Positions 17,367 through 26,823 are shown, numbered from the stretch's first letter. The stretch: DNA of 64,000 nucleotides from Pelagomonas calceolata (GCA_918797485.1 CAKKNE010000002.1:5050501-5114500); one strand, 5' to 3'. Notes: generated from the sequence alone by a model not told the origin. Program-made: numbers and translations.

Positions 17367-18866
17367 TTAAGTGAAGAGCCCCACGAGCCAGTTCCACACC
17401 GCTCCGACGGCCGTGAGCACGATGAAGGCCACGACCGACAAATAGCCGACGGCGAGGAGGCAATCGGGAAACTTCGGGCTCGCGCCCTGCGACGCGACCA
17501 TGGCCAGACCGGCTATGATCGCGACGATGCCGCCGGCATGCGCATCGGCGCACCCTCTGCCGCACTCGTCGTCGTTCCCGAGCCCGTCGCCCGGGAACCG
17601 CCGCTTGTTCTCGTGGACGAAGTTGCTGGCCGTGCCCAGGGCGACGACGCCGCCGGCGAAGAGCGCCCAGCCGCAGGCCATGAAGTTCCTTTCCAAAGTC
17701 CACCACCGGCCCGGGCACACGCGCCGATTCAGGTTCAGCAACACGATAACGGCGGCGGCCGCCGCGAGGCACAGGGCGGCGCCCGCGCGCGCGGCAACCA
17801 TATAAGTGCACGCCTCCTGCCCCAGCGTGCAGTCGCCCTCGGGGCTACACCTCTGATAACTGAAGTCCGTGCCGGGCGGGCACGCGCCCTTGGACACGCT
17901 TCGGCACGGCGTGCAGCCGCGGCCCTCGGCCTCGTATTCCACACTCCCTTCATAGTCACCGCACCACACCCCCGGCTCGCAGCACGGCCCGGCGCTCGAG
18001 ACGAGGCGCACCGGGTTGCCCGTCTTGCACTGGCAGGCGCAGCCGCACGTCCCGTCCGTGTACGTGCCGCCCGCGCAGCCGCCGCCGCACTCCCACCAGT
18101 TTGCGTCCCCGCCCGTCACGTCTTCGTGTGTGTCAGGACAGGTCACGCTCCAGAGGCTTCGTCTGCGGGTCGCGTTCGTTTCCGCTGGCGCGTGCTCCAG
18201 CTCACGCCCCAAAACTTTGAAGTCGTCGCCGACGGTCAACCGGCGCGTCAAGTCGTCGAGGTGCTGCTTCGGCGGCCGCGTCGGCGCGGGCGTCGGCGCC
18301 GCAGCCGTGTGGTGGCCCGCCGCCGTCCAGCCGTGCAGGTCGAACGAAAGCTCGACGTCGTCGCCGGCCTCGCGGAGCGTGGCCACGGCCCAGTGGCGAT
18401 TGTCGAGCAGCGCGAAGAGCTCGAGCAGCACGACGAGCAAAGCCGTGCCCATGGCCCAGCCGTGGCGGTCCGCCTGCAGCTTTTTCTGCGCAGCTCTCGC
18501 CTCCGCCGCGGCCTCCGGCGGCCGCGCGGCCTCGACGTCGTCGCCCTCGCTACGGATTGGGCGGAGCGAGTCGGCCCGCGCCAGCATGTCCGCCGGCGCG
18601 AGGACCGAGTGGGCCCGCTCGAGCGCCCGCGCCGGGTCCTGTCGCGCCTGATTGCCGCGGACGGCGGCCTGCACGTGCGTGATCGTCGCGAGCGGCGCCG
18701 TGGAGTGGCCCACGACGGGCGACGCGATCACCGGCCGCGCGAGGGCGACCGCCTCCGGCATTTGACGATCCCGCGCCTCCGCCGCCGCGAGCCGCCGCCG
18801 CAGCGCGGCCAGCTCCTCGCGCAAGGCATCGGCCTCGGTCCGCCGCGGCGCGCTCGGCCGTCCCAT
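17367..18866 (-). CDS. multipass membrane protein with Cys-rich extracytoplasmic domain
   Basis: The 499-residue protein starts at 18866. Residues about 8-36 form a short coiled coil (ALREELAALRRRLAAAEAR). A first transmembrane helix follows at about 137-155 (GTALLVVLLELFALL). Residues about 225-345 hold some 20 Cys in repeated CxC, CCxxG and CxxC patterns (WWECGGGCAGGTYTDGTCGC and following), likely disulphide-bonded and outside the cytosol. At least four more helices follow (ALCLAAAAAVIVLL, ACGWALFAGGVVAL, GGIVAIIAGLAMVA, YLSVVAFIVLTAVGAVW). I recognise no family. It could be a receptor-like or cell-surface protein. It converges with the Mpv17-family gene with virtually no spacer. Confidence 0.7.
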   Translation of the reverse strand: MGRPSAPRRTEADALREELAALRRRLAAAEARDRQMPEAVALARPVIASPVVGHSTAPLATITHVQAAVRGNQARQDPARALERAHSVLAPADMLARADSLRPIRSEGDDVEAARPPEAAAEARAAQKKLQADRHGWAMGTALLVVLLELFALLDNRHWAVATLREAGDDVELSFDLHGWTAAGHHTAAAPTPAPTRPPKQHLDDLTRRLTVGDDFKVLGRELEHAPAETNATRRRSLWSVTCPDTHEDVTGGDANWWECGGGCAGGTYTDGTCGCACQCKTGNPVRLVSSAGPCCEPGVWCGDYEGSVEYEAEGRGCTPCRSVSKGACPPGTDFSYQRCSPEGDCTLGQEACTYMVAARAGAALCLAAAAAVIVLLNLNRRVCPGRWWTLERNFMACGWALFAGGVVALGTASNFVHENKRRFPGDGLGNDDECGRGCADAHAGGIVAIIAGLAMVASQGASPKFPDCLLAVGYLSVVAFIVLTAVGAVWNWLVGLFT

Positions 18867-19271
18867 AGTGATGATGTCGCACCGCTAATGGACAGCTTGC
18901 TGTAACACCAGAATGGTACCCAGGCTTTGAGGCAGCAGAGGACTTGGGAGCACGCACGCGTCGACGAAAACGTTCGTTCGCGTCTCTATTGCCAATTTGT
19001 TGCAGCGTGGGCAGCGATTAGAGCCTGGGCTGCCCAGATCCAAAGTGCTTCCTAGTGTCTTTACGTGCCGCTAGCTCCGCGGCCGACGATTTGGGCAAAC
19101 TCCCCGCGTTTCACGCAGGAAAGCCACGTTAATTGTTTCTGGCATACTCTAGGCAACAGCGCTTGGCTAGCCGCCCTTCGCGCAGCCGACGGGTTGGCTG
19201 GTAATTAAGGGCTCACTACCCCAGCACTGCGAGGTTGCAAGCCGTCGACGCGGCAGCCTAAAAAAGCAACC
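18867..19271. other. divergent intergenic interval
   Basis: It lies between the minus-strand Cys-rich membrane protein gene and the plus-strand transporter gene. It holds a dyad element oriented toward the transporter (19052) and a CTAGGCAACAGCGC box 95 bases later. No copy faces the minus-strand gene. Confidence 0.5.
19051..19076 (+). promoter_or_regulatory. dyad promoter element upstream of AAAP transporter
   Basis: CCTAGTGTCTTTACG then TGCCGCTAGCT. The half-sites are 19 bases apart and the site is 197 bases before the ATG. Confidence 0.7.
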
Positions 19272-20621
19272 ATGGCCCCACTCAGCAACCGCCGCGACTC
19301 GTTATTGGGCCCGAAGCCGGACCCGGGAGTAAAAGCGAGCTACGCGCAGATGCTCTCGTTAGCATTGATGCTCTCGTTGGGCGTGGGTCTCATGGCGCTC
19401 CCGAACGAGATATCGAACACGGGGACGGTGCCCTATGCCATTTTATTTGTTTGTGTAGTCTCAGGAATGAATTGGTCCATGCTCGCCCTACTAAGAGCAA
19501 AAGCGGCTGTGGAAGAACGTGGCATAAAAGTACAAAGCTACAGGGATTTGGGGTATGATTTCCTGGGAGGGGACCACGGGTCGCGAGCGGTGGACTGGTG
19601 CGTGGTGGGTTTCCAGTTCGGCGTCTGCGCGTCCTACTTTTCCTTTATGACGAGTACCTTACATACGTTGTGGCCCCATGGACCTTCCGAAACTTCATTT
19701 ACCGTTGTTTTAGTACCGATCGTCGGCGTGCCCTGCGCGCTCAAACATCTAAAAGATCTAGGAACAGTGGCCCAGGTCGCCACTGTGACATATGCGTTCT
19801 CATTATGTACCGTTGGTTTTTATGCTATACACCGGTTAGTCGTAAAAGGCCACGTCTACAACACGCAGCCCTTCTCGGGCAGTCCTTGGGGTCTCATAGG
19901 ACTACTGGGAAGTTTATGCTATGCCTTCGAGGGGATCCCGTCGACGCTCTGCCAGATGAGCAACGCATTAGCCGAACCGGAACGCGCACCGGAGCTAGTC
20001 ACGACATCATTAGTCGGTCTCGCAATAATCTTCACGGCGACGGGCTACGTCTGCAACTTTGCGTATCAAGATCCTGCCAATCCGATTACGGTCTCGTTAA
20101 TTGACGAGTTCGGGATTAGCGGTTTGCCGGCAGCAGCGAACTGGCTCGTCGTCATCTCGGTAGCTCTCAAGTTTCCCATGCAGTTCTTCCCCATGGCGCA
20201 ACAGTTAGAGCATGCTTTAGAGATCGATCGGTACGTTTGTAAACGTGATGATGAGGAGTCGACGAGGTTGTTACCGTCGGAACAGACATTTATTGGCGAG
20301 CGAGATGGAGATAGGTGGTCGGTAGCGTTCCGGGCCATGTTGGTCGTGCTGGCGGCGTTGACAGCGTTGGTCGTAAATGATTTGACCACCATAATCAACG
20401 TGGTGGGGATCGTCTTCGGCCCGTCGCTGGGCTTCATCTTCCCCTGCTACTTCGACCTGATCTGTGTTAGGAGAAGGGCCTACGATCGCACGAAGCTGGA
20501 AGTGGCCATATCGATCGTCGTCCTATGCGTGGCGGTCGCGGCGACGTTCCTCGGTTTCGGGCAGCAGGTCGTGGGCCTCGTGCGAGCTTATATTAATGGG
20601 TCGGACGACGACCGGCGATAG
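19272..20621 (+). CDS. amino acid/auxin permease (AAAP) family transporter
   Basis: The 449-residue protein has about eleven hydrophobic helices and the family's first-helix signature (MLSLGVGLMALPNEISNTGT), in which the unwound GxG segment binds the amino acid and ion. Later landmarks are YAFEGIPSTLCQMSNALAEP in the sixth helix and the final pair of helices. A cytoplasmic loop with DDEESTRLLPSEQ contains an acidic dileucine-type motif that often directs proteins to vacuoles or lysosomes. It probably symports neutral amino acids across the plasma or vacuolar membrane; the substrate is not determinable. Intronless, with an AACCATGG start context. Confidence 0.85.
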   Translation: MAPLSNRRDSLLGPKPDPGVKASYAQMLSLALMLSLGVGLMALPNEISNTGTVPYAILFVCVVSGMNWSMLALLRAKAAVEERGIKVQSYRDLGYDFLGGDHGSRAVDWCVVGFQFGVCASYFSFMTSTLHTLWPHGPSETSFTVVLVPIVGVPCALKHLKDLGTVAQVATVTYAFSLCTVGFYAIHRLVVKGHVYNTQPFSGSPWGLIGLLGSLCYAFEGIPSTLCQMSNALAEPERAPELVTTSLVGLAIIFTATGYVCNFAYQDPANPITVSLIDEFGISGLPAAANWLVVISVALKFPMQFFPMAQQLEHALEIDRYVCKRDDEESTRLLPSEQTFIGERDGDRWSVAFRAMLVVLAALTALVVNDLTTIINVVGIVFGPSLGFIFPCYFDLICVRRRAYDRTKLEVAISIVVLCVAVAATFLGFGQQVVGLVRAYINGSDDDRR

Positions 20622-20661
20622 CTCTAGTGTTTTCTCGTAATCAATCGTTTTGTGAATTACG

Positions 20662-20684
20662 GCTAGTATCTTACGATCGCTAGC
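20662..20684 (+). promoter_or_regulatory. dyad promoter element upstream of F-box-like gene
   Basis: GCTAGTATCTTACG then ATCGCTAGCT. Half-sites are 17 bases apart; 164 bases before the ATG at 20848. A CTAGGCAACAAAGG box follows 25 bases later. Confidence 0.65.
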
Positions 20685-20847
20685 TGCAGCTCGCAGCTGA
20701 GGCAAAAAACTAGGCAACAAAGGCCTACTCGTGCGCGCAGCGCTCCTCACAGACTGCTGTCGCACCACACTTTCAGAATATCCAGCGAATCGCGAGCGCT
20801 ACGCCCCTCATTGTCCGCAGCAGCCCTGTTCCGCATCAGGGTCAATC

Positions 20848-22722
20848 ATGAGCATCGGCCTTGATGCTATCCCCCTCGACGTCCTACGCGGTGTCGTGGC
20901 CTTCGCGACGGGCCGCTTCACCGTCGGCCGCCTCGACGGCGGCGTGAAGGTCTGTGGTCCAGAGTTCCAAGCGTGGTCGGGACACGAGGAGCGGCAGACC
21001 ACGGCGCGCGACCTCCGCGCGCTCGTCAGCGCCATCGGCTTCCACCAGCTGCGCTGTGTGTCGCGGAGCTGGCGCTCGATCGCGGACGATCATCTGCGAG
21101 GCACGCACGAGCGGATCTTCGGGGTCCGGCCGCTCGACATCTTGCCCGTCGACGGCCGCGTGGCGCGCGAGCCGAGCTCCTGGCTCGGGCGGCTCCGGCG
21201 ACTGGTCGGACGCGCGAGCCCAGACGGGGACGACGACGAATATCTCTTCAGCGAGCCGCCGTCGGAAGCGCTCACCGTGCCCTGGAACCTGGCGCGCTAC
21301 GACGCGGGCACCGGCGACCTCGACGGCTCGGCGCCCGTGCTCGCGGCGGTGCGACGCGCCCGCGCCTGCCTGGCGTGGCGCACGTCGCTTACTAGCTACG
21401 CGCGCTTCGGCTGCTGCGGCCACGATACTCGCTTCCGCGAGTCCCTGGCGTGGACTGGCTTCTTCGGCAACGCCGCGGGCCTGCCCTGGCGCCTCGACGC
21501 GCACCACGTCTACATCGACCGGGAGGCCGAGACTGCGTTCGAGCGGGAAGGCGACCTCACAAGAGATGCCCCCGATCCGCCCTTCTCATTTAATGCGGAC
21601 CACGAGCACGTCACGGCGCTGAAGGCCTTCGCCGTGGCGCTCCTACCTACGAACGTCCAGGCTTCCGCTAGCAGCGGCGAGACCACGCGCGTCGACCTCG
21701 TGGGCGGGCCCACTCATTTCATGCACAAGTACGACGAGGCGACGCGCTCGACGGAGGCGGTGCTCTTCGACACGGAAGTGGAGTATAAGGACGCCTACGC
21801 TTGCTGCCCGGAGGCCCCGTCGACCGTGGTGCCGGGGGCGTGCCTCTTCAGCTTTCGAGCAGACCCGAGCGACGTGTGCACTCCCGAGCAATGGGGTGAA
21901 TGGCACAACTATGACGACCGGGAGTTCGGGACCCTCCGCCGGCGTGGCGGTCGCGCGTGGCGGGTTGCTGGTTGCGCTGCGCCCGGGCCTGTGATGAACA
22001 ACGCTGACGTCGTTCTCGACGAGGTTCTTTTTGAGAAGCCTGACGACAGCGCCTACACCGCGTGCGAGGCATGTTTCGAGCAGGACGGCTTTGATTACTA
22101 TGCGGCCACGTCGACGCGCCCCGCGCCCGCCGGCGTCACGGTCCGCCTCGTGTTCCGTGTACTGAAGCACGAGGCCGGCGGGCGCCTCGCGTCGGAGATC
22201 TCCCGCAGTCGCGACAGATACAGCGCCGACACCACCTCTTCTGCGTGGTCTCCCTACCGCCTCGTCATGTCGGGCACCGTGCGCGGGCTCCCTATTCTGA
22301 CGCCCGTGAGAGAACCTGCCAGCGAGGCCGAAGAACTGGCAGAGCGGGAGCGCCTGCGCGAGTGGAAGGCGGCGGACAAAGAACTCCAAGCGCAGCTGCC
22401 GCCCTGTGAGCAGTACGATATCATGCATGCTGAAAAGTATCTACGCGACGGGACCTGGCCCACTCCCTTAAATCCGATTTATAAAGACCGCAAAACCGAT
22501 CCCTGGTGGTCGGAGCCCCAGTGCGAGTGCGAGCGTTGCCAGTTCGAGGCCGACCGCGGCCGAGACAAAGAGTTCGTACGTCTCTCGTACTACTGCACCT
22601 CCTACGGCCTCGACATCCCGATATACCGTCTGGGCCTCGCGTGCGACAAGGTGCTTGCTCAATTGCCGTTGAACAAGCACGGGCGGAATCCGAGCAACTA
22701 CGGCGAAACGAAGGTCCACTGA
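20848..22722 (+). CDS. large F-box-like protein, function unknown
   Basis: The 624-residue protein begins at the ATG at 20848; the upstream in-frame part has no ATG. The N-terminus resembles an F-box interrupted by an insertion: IPLDVLRGVVAFATGR, about 40 variable residues, then LRCVSRSWRSIADDHL. The rest is hydrophilic, with many Asp/Glu/Arg, several Trp, and a late Cys pair (CECERCQF at about 575). No domain beyond the F-box is recognised and it does not share the C-terminal domain of the genes at 5972 and 40878. A substrate-adaptor role in ubiquitination is possible but unproven. The stop is followed by two strong hairpins in the convergent spacer. Confidence 0.6.
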   Translation: MSIGLDAIPLDVLRGVVAFATGRFTVGRLDGGVKVCGPEFQAWSGHEERQTTARDLRALVSAIGFHQLRCVSRSWRSIADDHLRGTHERIFGVRPLDILPVDGRVAREPSSWLGRLRRLVGRASPDGDDDEYLFSEPPSEALTVPWNLARYDAGTGDLDGSAPVLAAVRRARACLAWRTSLTSYARFGCCGHDTRFRESLAWTGFFGNAAGLPWRLDAHHVYIDREAETAFEREGDLTRDAPDPPFSFNADHEHVTALKAFAVALLPTNVQASASSGETTRVDLVGGPTHFMHKYDEATRSTEAVLFDTEVEYKDAYACCPEAPSTVVPGACLFSFRADPSDVCTPEQWGEWHNYDDREFGTLRRRGGRAWRVAGCAAPGPVMNNADVVLDEVLFEKPDDSAYTACEACFEQDGFDYYAATSTRPAPAGVTVRLVFRVLKHEAGGRLASEISRSRDRYSADTTSSAWSPYRLVMSGTVRGLPILTPVREPASEAEELAERERLREWKAADKELQAQLPPCEQYDIMHAEKYLRDGTWPTPLNPIYKDRKTDPWWSEPQCECERCQFEADRGRDKEFVRLSYYCTSYGLDIPIYRLGLACDKVLAQLPLNKHGRNPSNYGETKVH

Positions 22723-22728
22723 GGCTAA

Positions 22729-22751
22729 GCGCGCGCCCGCCGGGCGCGCGC
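22729..22751. terminator. GC-rich hairpin just after the stop codon
   Basis: GCGCGCGCCC and GGGCGCGCGC form a perfect 10-base stem with a 3-base loop, seven bases after the stop of the F-box-like gene. It may help end or process the transcript. Confidence 0.4.
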
Positions 22752-22801
22752 ATGACATGATCGGTCGAAGCCGGACACGGCAAATCCCCTACATCTATGA
22801 C

Positions 22802-22835
22802 GGCGCCGTCGTTCATACACTGCAACGACGGCGCC
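22802..22835. repeat. perfect 12-base stem-loop in convergent spacer
   Basis: GGCGCCGTCGTT (22802-22813) and AACGACGGCGCC (22824-22835) are exact reverse complements with a 10-base loop. It lies between two convergent genes and could serve both strands. Confidence 0.6.
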
Positions 22836-22902
22836 CGACGCGCCGATGTCCGTTCGACTTGTGAGTAAGATACTTATAGAAAAAGAATTTGGAAAGAAGT
22901 GA

Positions 22903-24153
22903 TCAATTTGGGTGCGGCGCGAGCGGCCCCGACGAATCCGACGCGACGGTGGCGGCGGACGAGCCCTTCTTGAACTCGGGCTGCTCGCGGAGGTACTCGG
23001 CGAAGAGGTATCCCAGCCGCACGAAGAGCCGGTTAATACCCTGTAGCTGGTCCATGGCCAGCTGAGATGACGGGTCGACTACCAACCACATTGGATGTTC
23101 GACGCCGTGGTCTTTGCGGACATTGACCTCGACGTATCCGGCGAGTTGGTAGAAGGGATTCCAGGCTTGCAGCCGCACGACGATCAGCCCCCACGACGCG
23201 TCCTCGGACCGCGGCACGTGGCCGGGCACGTCGTACGGATGCGTCGTGTGCGAGATGAGCGTGCACTTGCCGCCGCAACCCATCTGCAGGCCCGCGACTG
23301 TCATCGACGGGCGCTTTTCGGGCGGCAGCTGGTGGTGGCCCACGAACGGCCACGCGTCCGTGATCGCGCGGTTCCGTTCGCGGAGCAGGGACGACGTGAT
23401 ACAGTTCTTGATCGCTCCGCGCGCGAGCTCCTGGTCGACGGCGTCCGCGTCCCCGTCGCCGTCCGCGTCCAGCGGATCGCTCCACTGGTTAATAAACACG
23501 TCCTCCAGCGCGAAGAGCATGGGATTGATGTACGTGACCTTCATGGCCGGAATGAGCGCGATCATGAGCGGGATAGCGACGACGAGCTCGCAGCACCCCT
23601 GCCGGTGCGCGCCGCCGATGACGGCGACCACCAGGTCGGCGAACGGCCACACGAGGCCGAACTTCCGCGCGAGCGCGGCCTCCGCGATCGGCTCCTTGCC
23701 CGTGTTCCAGGAGGGCGCGTCGGCGCCGGGCCGTCCCATGAAGGGGCCGAGCTTCCGCAACGACGCGACGGTGCGCGACGGGTGCGACGCGCCCACCGGG
23801 AGCGAGAGCGCGAGCGTCACGAGAAATACGACGAGGGCCCAGTTGATCGCAAGAAGAATCAAGGGCAGCGAGAGCGGCAGCAGTACCACGTACGAGAAGA
23901 CGTAGAAGCCTGCGTCGCGTGGGACGCGCGCGAGCGGTCGCGGCCGCGGCAGGCGCGCGCTCGTGTAGCCGACGACGAGGAGCAACGGCGTGCTAAAGAG
24001 CGCCACGCCCAGCAGAAACACGGCCACAATGCCGGGCGTGAGCACCAGGAAGATGAACATGGCCATCCAATCCCCAAAGCTCTTGCGTTTCGGCACGTCG
24101 ATAGGTGTCATGTGCTGTGCGAATTGCTCAGGCGTCACCTTCATGGTCGGCAT
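22903..24153 (-). CDS. multipass membrane protein, paralogue of the gene at 24411
   Basis: The 416-residue protein starts at the ATG at 24153. It has hydrophobic helices at about 30-60, 90-130 and 180-205. A loop near 230 (LDADGDGDADAVDQE) resembles an EF-hand calcium loop. The C-terminal soluble part contains TLISHTTHPYDVPGHV, WNPFYQLAGYVEVNV and HGVEHPMWLVVDPSSQL. The divergent neighbour at 24411 has the same layout with FTLLTHVTHG, SNPYHFLSGWVEASI and GGEHPMWLVTAPSPLL. No named family is recognised. The pair is head to head about 257 bp apart, so they probably share a promoter region and arose by inverted duplication followed by strong divergence. Confidence 0.65.
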   Translation of the reverse strand: MPTMKVTPEQFAQHMTPIDVPKRKSFGDWMAMFIFLVLTPGIVAVFLLGVALFSTPLLLVVGYTSARLPRPRPLARVPRDAGFYVFSYVVLLPLSLPLILLAINWALVVFLVTLALSLPVGASHPSRTVASLRKLGPFMGRPGADAPSWNTGKEPIAEAALARKFGLVWPFADLVVAVIGGAHRQGCCELVVAIPLMIALIPAMKVTYINPMLFALEDVFINQWSDPLDADGDGDADAVDQELARGAIKNCITSSLLRERNRAITDAWPFVGHHQLPPEKRPSMTVAGLQMGCGGKCTLISHTTHPYDVPGHVPRSEDASWGLIVVRLQAWNPFYQLAGYVEVNVRKDHGVEHPMWLVVDPSSQLAMDQLQGINRLFVRLGYLFAEYLREQPEFKKGSSAATVASDSSGPLAPHPN

Positions 24154-24410
24154 CGCTGCGCCGTTCAATCCGCCGTCGCAAGGGTTAATCTAGCGTCCGT
24201 GACCGCTTAACTACTCTCTCAATCCATCGCAGTGGGGCTGCCCAGCAATTGCCCAGAGCAGCACGCAGCGCCGACTGCCAGATGACTGCCTGCAAATCTC
24301 TACAAAGCCCCTGTAGCGCTTGCAGCCCCTGTCAAGCCCGCAGCATCCCAGCGCTCGAAATAGCTGCCCTGAGCCGTCAAATTGCTTGCACGGGCAGCCC
24401 ACGGCCAATC

Positions 24411-25871
24411 ATGGCGGCGCAAGTGGCGCCTGATGGTCAGGTGCCTGAGGCTGTGGTGCGACGCGTGAACGGTGAACACAAGCACACCAATGCACATGCA
24501 AGGGACATCAAATCCCGCGGCGACGACACGTCCATCGATGAACCCTGGGAGGTAGATCCAAAGCTAGCGTTCAACGACTCGTACGTTATGTTCACGACGA
24601 AGATGTATCTCTACCCGAAGCTCGCGCTGCTCTGGCTGCCGACGTTCCTGCTGACACTACCGTACGCGTCGCTTGCACATACGTACGGCTCATGTTTACC
24701 CGTGCCGACGGACCACGTCCGCCGCGGCGCGGGGTTCCATGCTAGCCTGCTCGTCGCCCGCCTTCTACTTATTCCCACCTTCGTCCTGGGCCTCGTGAGC
24801 CTCGTCCTCGACTACGTGTTCTACTACCTCTTCGGCGGGCTCTTCTTCCTGCTCTTCGTCCGGGACTTGAAGCAGTACCGCGCCTCTCAAAAGGTTATCG
24901 CGCCGTACCGAGGCGGCACGATCCTAGTCGAGGACATCTTCGTCGCGTCGATCGGGCAATGCCTCCGCAATGGGACAATGGAGCATGCCTTATCCTTTAC
25001 CACAATGCTGACGGTGATGCCCTGGGTCAAATATTACATCAACGCGAATCCGCTGATCTATCCGCTCAAGGAGCGCTTCGTGCAGCAAATTTCGACCTCG
25101 TGGCACGACCTCGGCCCCGACGTTGCCCACGAGAAAGTGCGCGAGATCATCTCGCGGAGCCGGCAGGAGGGGCGCCTGGCCAAGCGGATGGACATGTGGC
25201 GGTTCTGTCCGCACTACCCGTATCCTCCGCCGGGCCGGCGCTGGGCGAACGGCCTGCAAGCCGGAAATATTTTCACGCTCCTGACGCACGTGACCCACGG
25301 CGTCGCGGAGGCGCGGGGCGTCACCGAGAAGGATCAGTTCGTCCTGTCGAACTGCACCGAACGACCGGTCTGGAGGGTCATGCTCTGGTACTCGAATCCG
25401 TACCATTTTCTTAGCGGGTGGGTGGAGGCCTCGATCACGAACGGAGAACCGTCCCAGAAGGACAAGGTGTTTGGCGGGGAACACCCCATGTGGCTCGTCA
25501 CGGCTCCGAGCCCGTTGCTCAGCAACCGAGACAGTCTCACGGGCCCGGGCGTCATCGACGCCTTTTTCGACTCGTGGCTGCCAGTCATTGCCAACGAAGT
25601 CCGCCGCCTCGCGAGGGGCGCGGAATACGCGGCGTCGATGCACCAGGAGGTAGTCTCGAAGGACGGACTGTCGCGGCCCGCGGCAAGCGTTGGCATGGAT
25701 AAGCTCAGCGAAGACGCCGAAAAGATTGACGCGCATCGCGAGCTGCGGGCGGCGGCGAAGAAATCCAAAACGGCACGCATCCTGAAGAAAGCTGGCCGTC
25801 ATCGCGTTCTCCGCCGATCAGACCTCCTGCCGGCGCGGATGAAAATCGGACGCCGCGCCGCATCCCAGTGA
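24411..25871 (+). CDS. multipass membrane protein, paralogue of the gene at 22903
   Basis: I chose the ATG at 24411 because of its CAATCATGG context; an in-frame ATG at 24282 would add 43 residues of no clear content. The 486-residue protein has helices at about 65-85 and 110-150, a paired-helix core, and a soluble C-terminal domain with His-rich motifs shared with its divergent neighbour (THVTHG, HPMWLV). The C-terminal 60 residues are Lys/Arg-rich. The last 167 bases overlap, in antisense, the end of the nucleotide-sugar transporter gene. The function is unknown; the conserved motifs suggest a shared binding or catalytic site on the soluble side. Confidence 0.65.
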   Translation: MAAQVAPDGQVPEAVVRRVNGEHKHTNAHARDIKSRGDDTSIDEPWEVDPKLAFNDSYVMFTTKMYLYPKLALLWLPTFLLTLPYASLAHTYGSCLPVPTDHVRRGAGFHASLLVARLLLIPTFVLGLVSLVLDYVFYYLFGGLFFLLFVRDLKQYRASQKVIAPYRGGTILVEDIFVASIGQCLRNGTMEHALSFTTMLTVMPWVKYYINANPLIYPLKERFVQQISTSWHDLGPDVAHEKVREIISRSRQEGRLAKRMDMWRFCPHYPYPPPGRRWANGLQAGNIFTLLTHVTHGVAEARGVTEKDQFVLSNCTERPVWRVMLWYSNPYHFLSGWVEASITNGEPSQKDKVFGGEHPMWLVTAPSPLLSNRDSLTGPGVIDAFFDSWLPVIANEVRRLARGAEYAASMHQEVVSKDGLSRPAASVGMDKLSEDAEKIDAHRELRAAAKKSKTARILKKAGRHRVLRRSDLLPARMKIGRRAASQ

Positions 25872-26823
25872 CGCAATGTTGGGTGCCGGCCTCCGCCTCG
25901 CGCGTCTCCACGACGACTTTCGGCGCCGTGCCGTACACGTAGATCGCGCCGACCACCACCAGGCCCCCTATCATAAATCTAGATGAAGGCGCCGGCGCGC
26001 TCAGAAAGATGGTTGCCGCGATTGTAGAGACGACGATCGATAAAGACGCCGCTAGAGTTTTGAGGACGTTATCCGCGTAGCGCATCGCCGCCGCAACTAA
26101 CAAGCCGCCGGCCGCATTCAACGCGACGACGAGCCACGCCGAGAAGACGAAGCCGTCCAAATTTGACCGCGACGCCGGCCCCGCGGCTATCAAACACCCG
26201 TTCGCGGCCATCTGCGCCGCGCGCTTCCACAAGACACCATCACCAGAACCGCGTTGGAGCGTCGCCTCTATATAAGTACCGGCCGCCGCACCCAATAACG
26301 ACGTCGTCATCACGGTAGCCACACCTAATAAGTCCGGCGGCTCCAGCGTGTCGACGCCTATGTCTGCCAGTTGGCAGATCGCAATGCCACAAGCGATCGC
26401 GCAGAGGCAGAACCACTGCCTGCCTGAATAGTCCCGTCCCCGGAACACCTTGCCGAACAATGCGGCTGTGAGAACTTTGGACTGTGACAGAACTTGAAAA
26501 GCAGCAACATCCAATCGTCGTGTCGACACGTGGTGCAGGCGATCCGCTAATAAGTATAAAGCTGCCGGTACGAGCATCGGCAATAACTCGCGGTAGTTCA
26601 AAACCTCCACTAAAGCCGTGATAAGGGAGCGCCTCACGCGCGCGAGCACGGCGATCGCTGTTGTAAATTTCAGAATTTCACAAGCGAAGACGGCCGCCGT
26701 CGCCGAAAAGTTGGGAGAGACGGTCCGCGCGTGCTTCATGACTAGTCGCAGCGACGTGTTCTGGAGCACCAGTAAAGCGAGCACGCCGATTCGCAGGAGC
26801 GGCGGCGTCGCGGCGCCGGCCAT
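25705..26823 (-). CDS. nucleotide-sugar transporter (SLC35A-like, DMT superfamily)
   Basis: The 372-residue protein from the ATG at 26823 has about ten helices and matches UDP-galactose/CMP-sialic-acid-type Golgi transporters: LLVLQNTSLRLVMKHAR at the start, ACEILKFTTAIAVL, VPAALYLLADRLHHVSTRRL, and AAFQVLSQSKVLTAALFGKV. Later blocks are NAAGGLLVAAAMRYADNVLK and TLAASLSIVVSTIAATIF, the family's conserved pair. Such proteins exchange nucleotide sugars for nucleoside monophosphates in the Golgi. The last 55 residues lie opposite the coding end of the gene at 24411 and look non-conserved, so the true stop or an unseen intron may shorten it. It is divergent from the gene at 27259. Confidence 0.85.
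   Translation of the reverse strand: MAGAATPPLLRIGVLALLVLQNTSLRLVMKHARTVSPNFSATAAVFACEILKFTTAIAVLARVRRSLITALVEVLNYRELLPMLVPAALYLLADRLHHVSTRRLDVAAFQVLSQSKVLTAALFGKVFRGRDYSGRQWFCLCAIACGIAICQLADIGVDTLEPPDLLGVATVMTTSLLGAAAGTYIEATLQRGSGDGVLWKRAAQMAANGCLIAAGPASRSNLDGFVFSAWLVVALNAAGGLLVAAAMRYADNVLKTLAASLSIVVSTIAATIFLSAPAPSSRFMIGGLVVVGAIYVYGTAPKVVVETREAEAGTQHCVTGMRRGVRFSSAPAGGLIGGERDDGQLSSGCVPFWISSPPPAARDARQSFRRLR

Noticed and set aside
16923-18905. Long antisense frames opposite the Cys-rich membrane protein gene (up to 455 codons)
   Set aside because: Their translations are Arg/Ala/Pro-rich shadows, while the minus-strand frame has helices and ordered Cys motifs.
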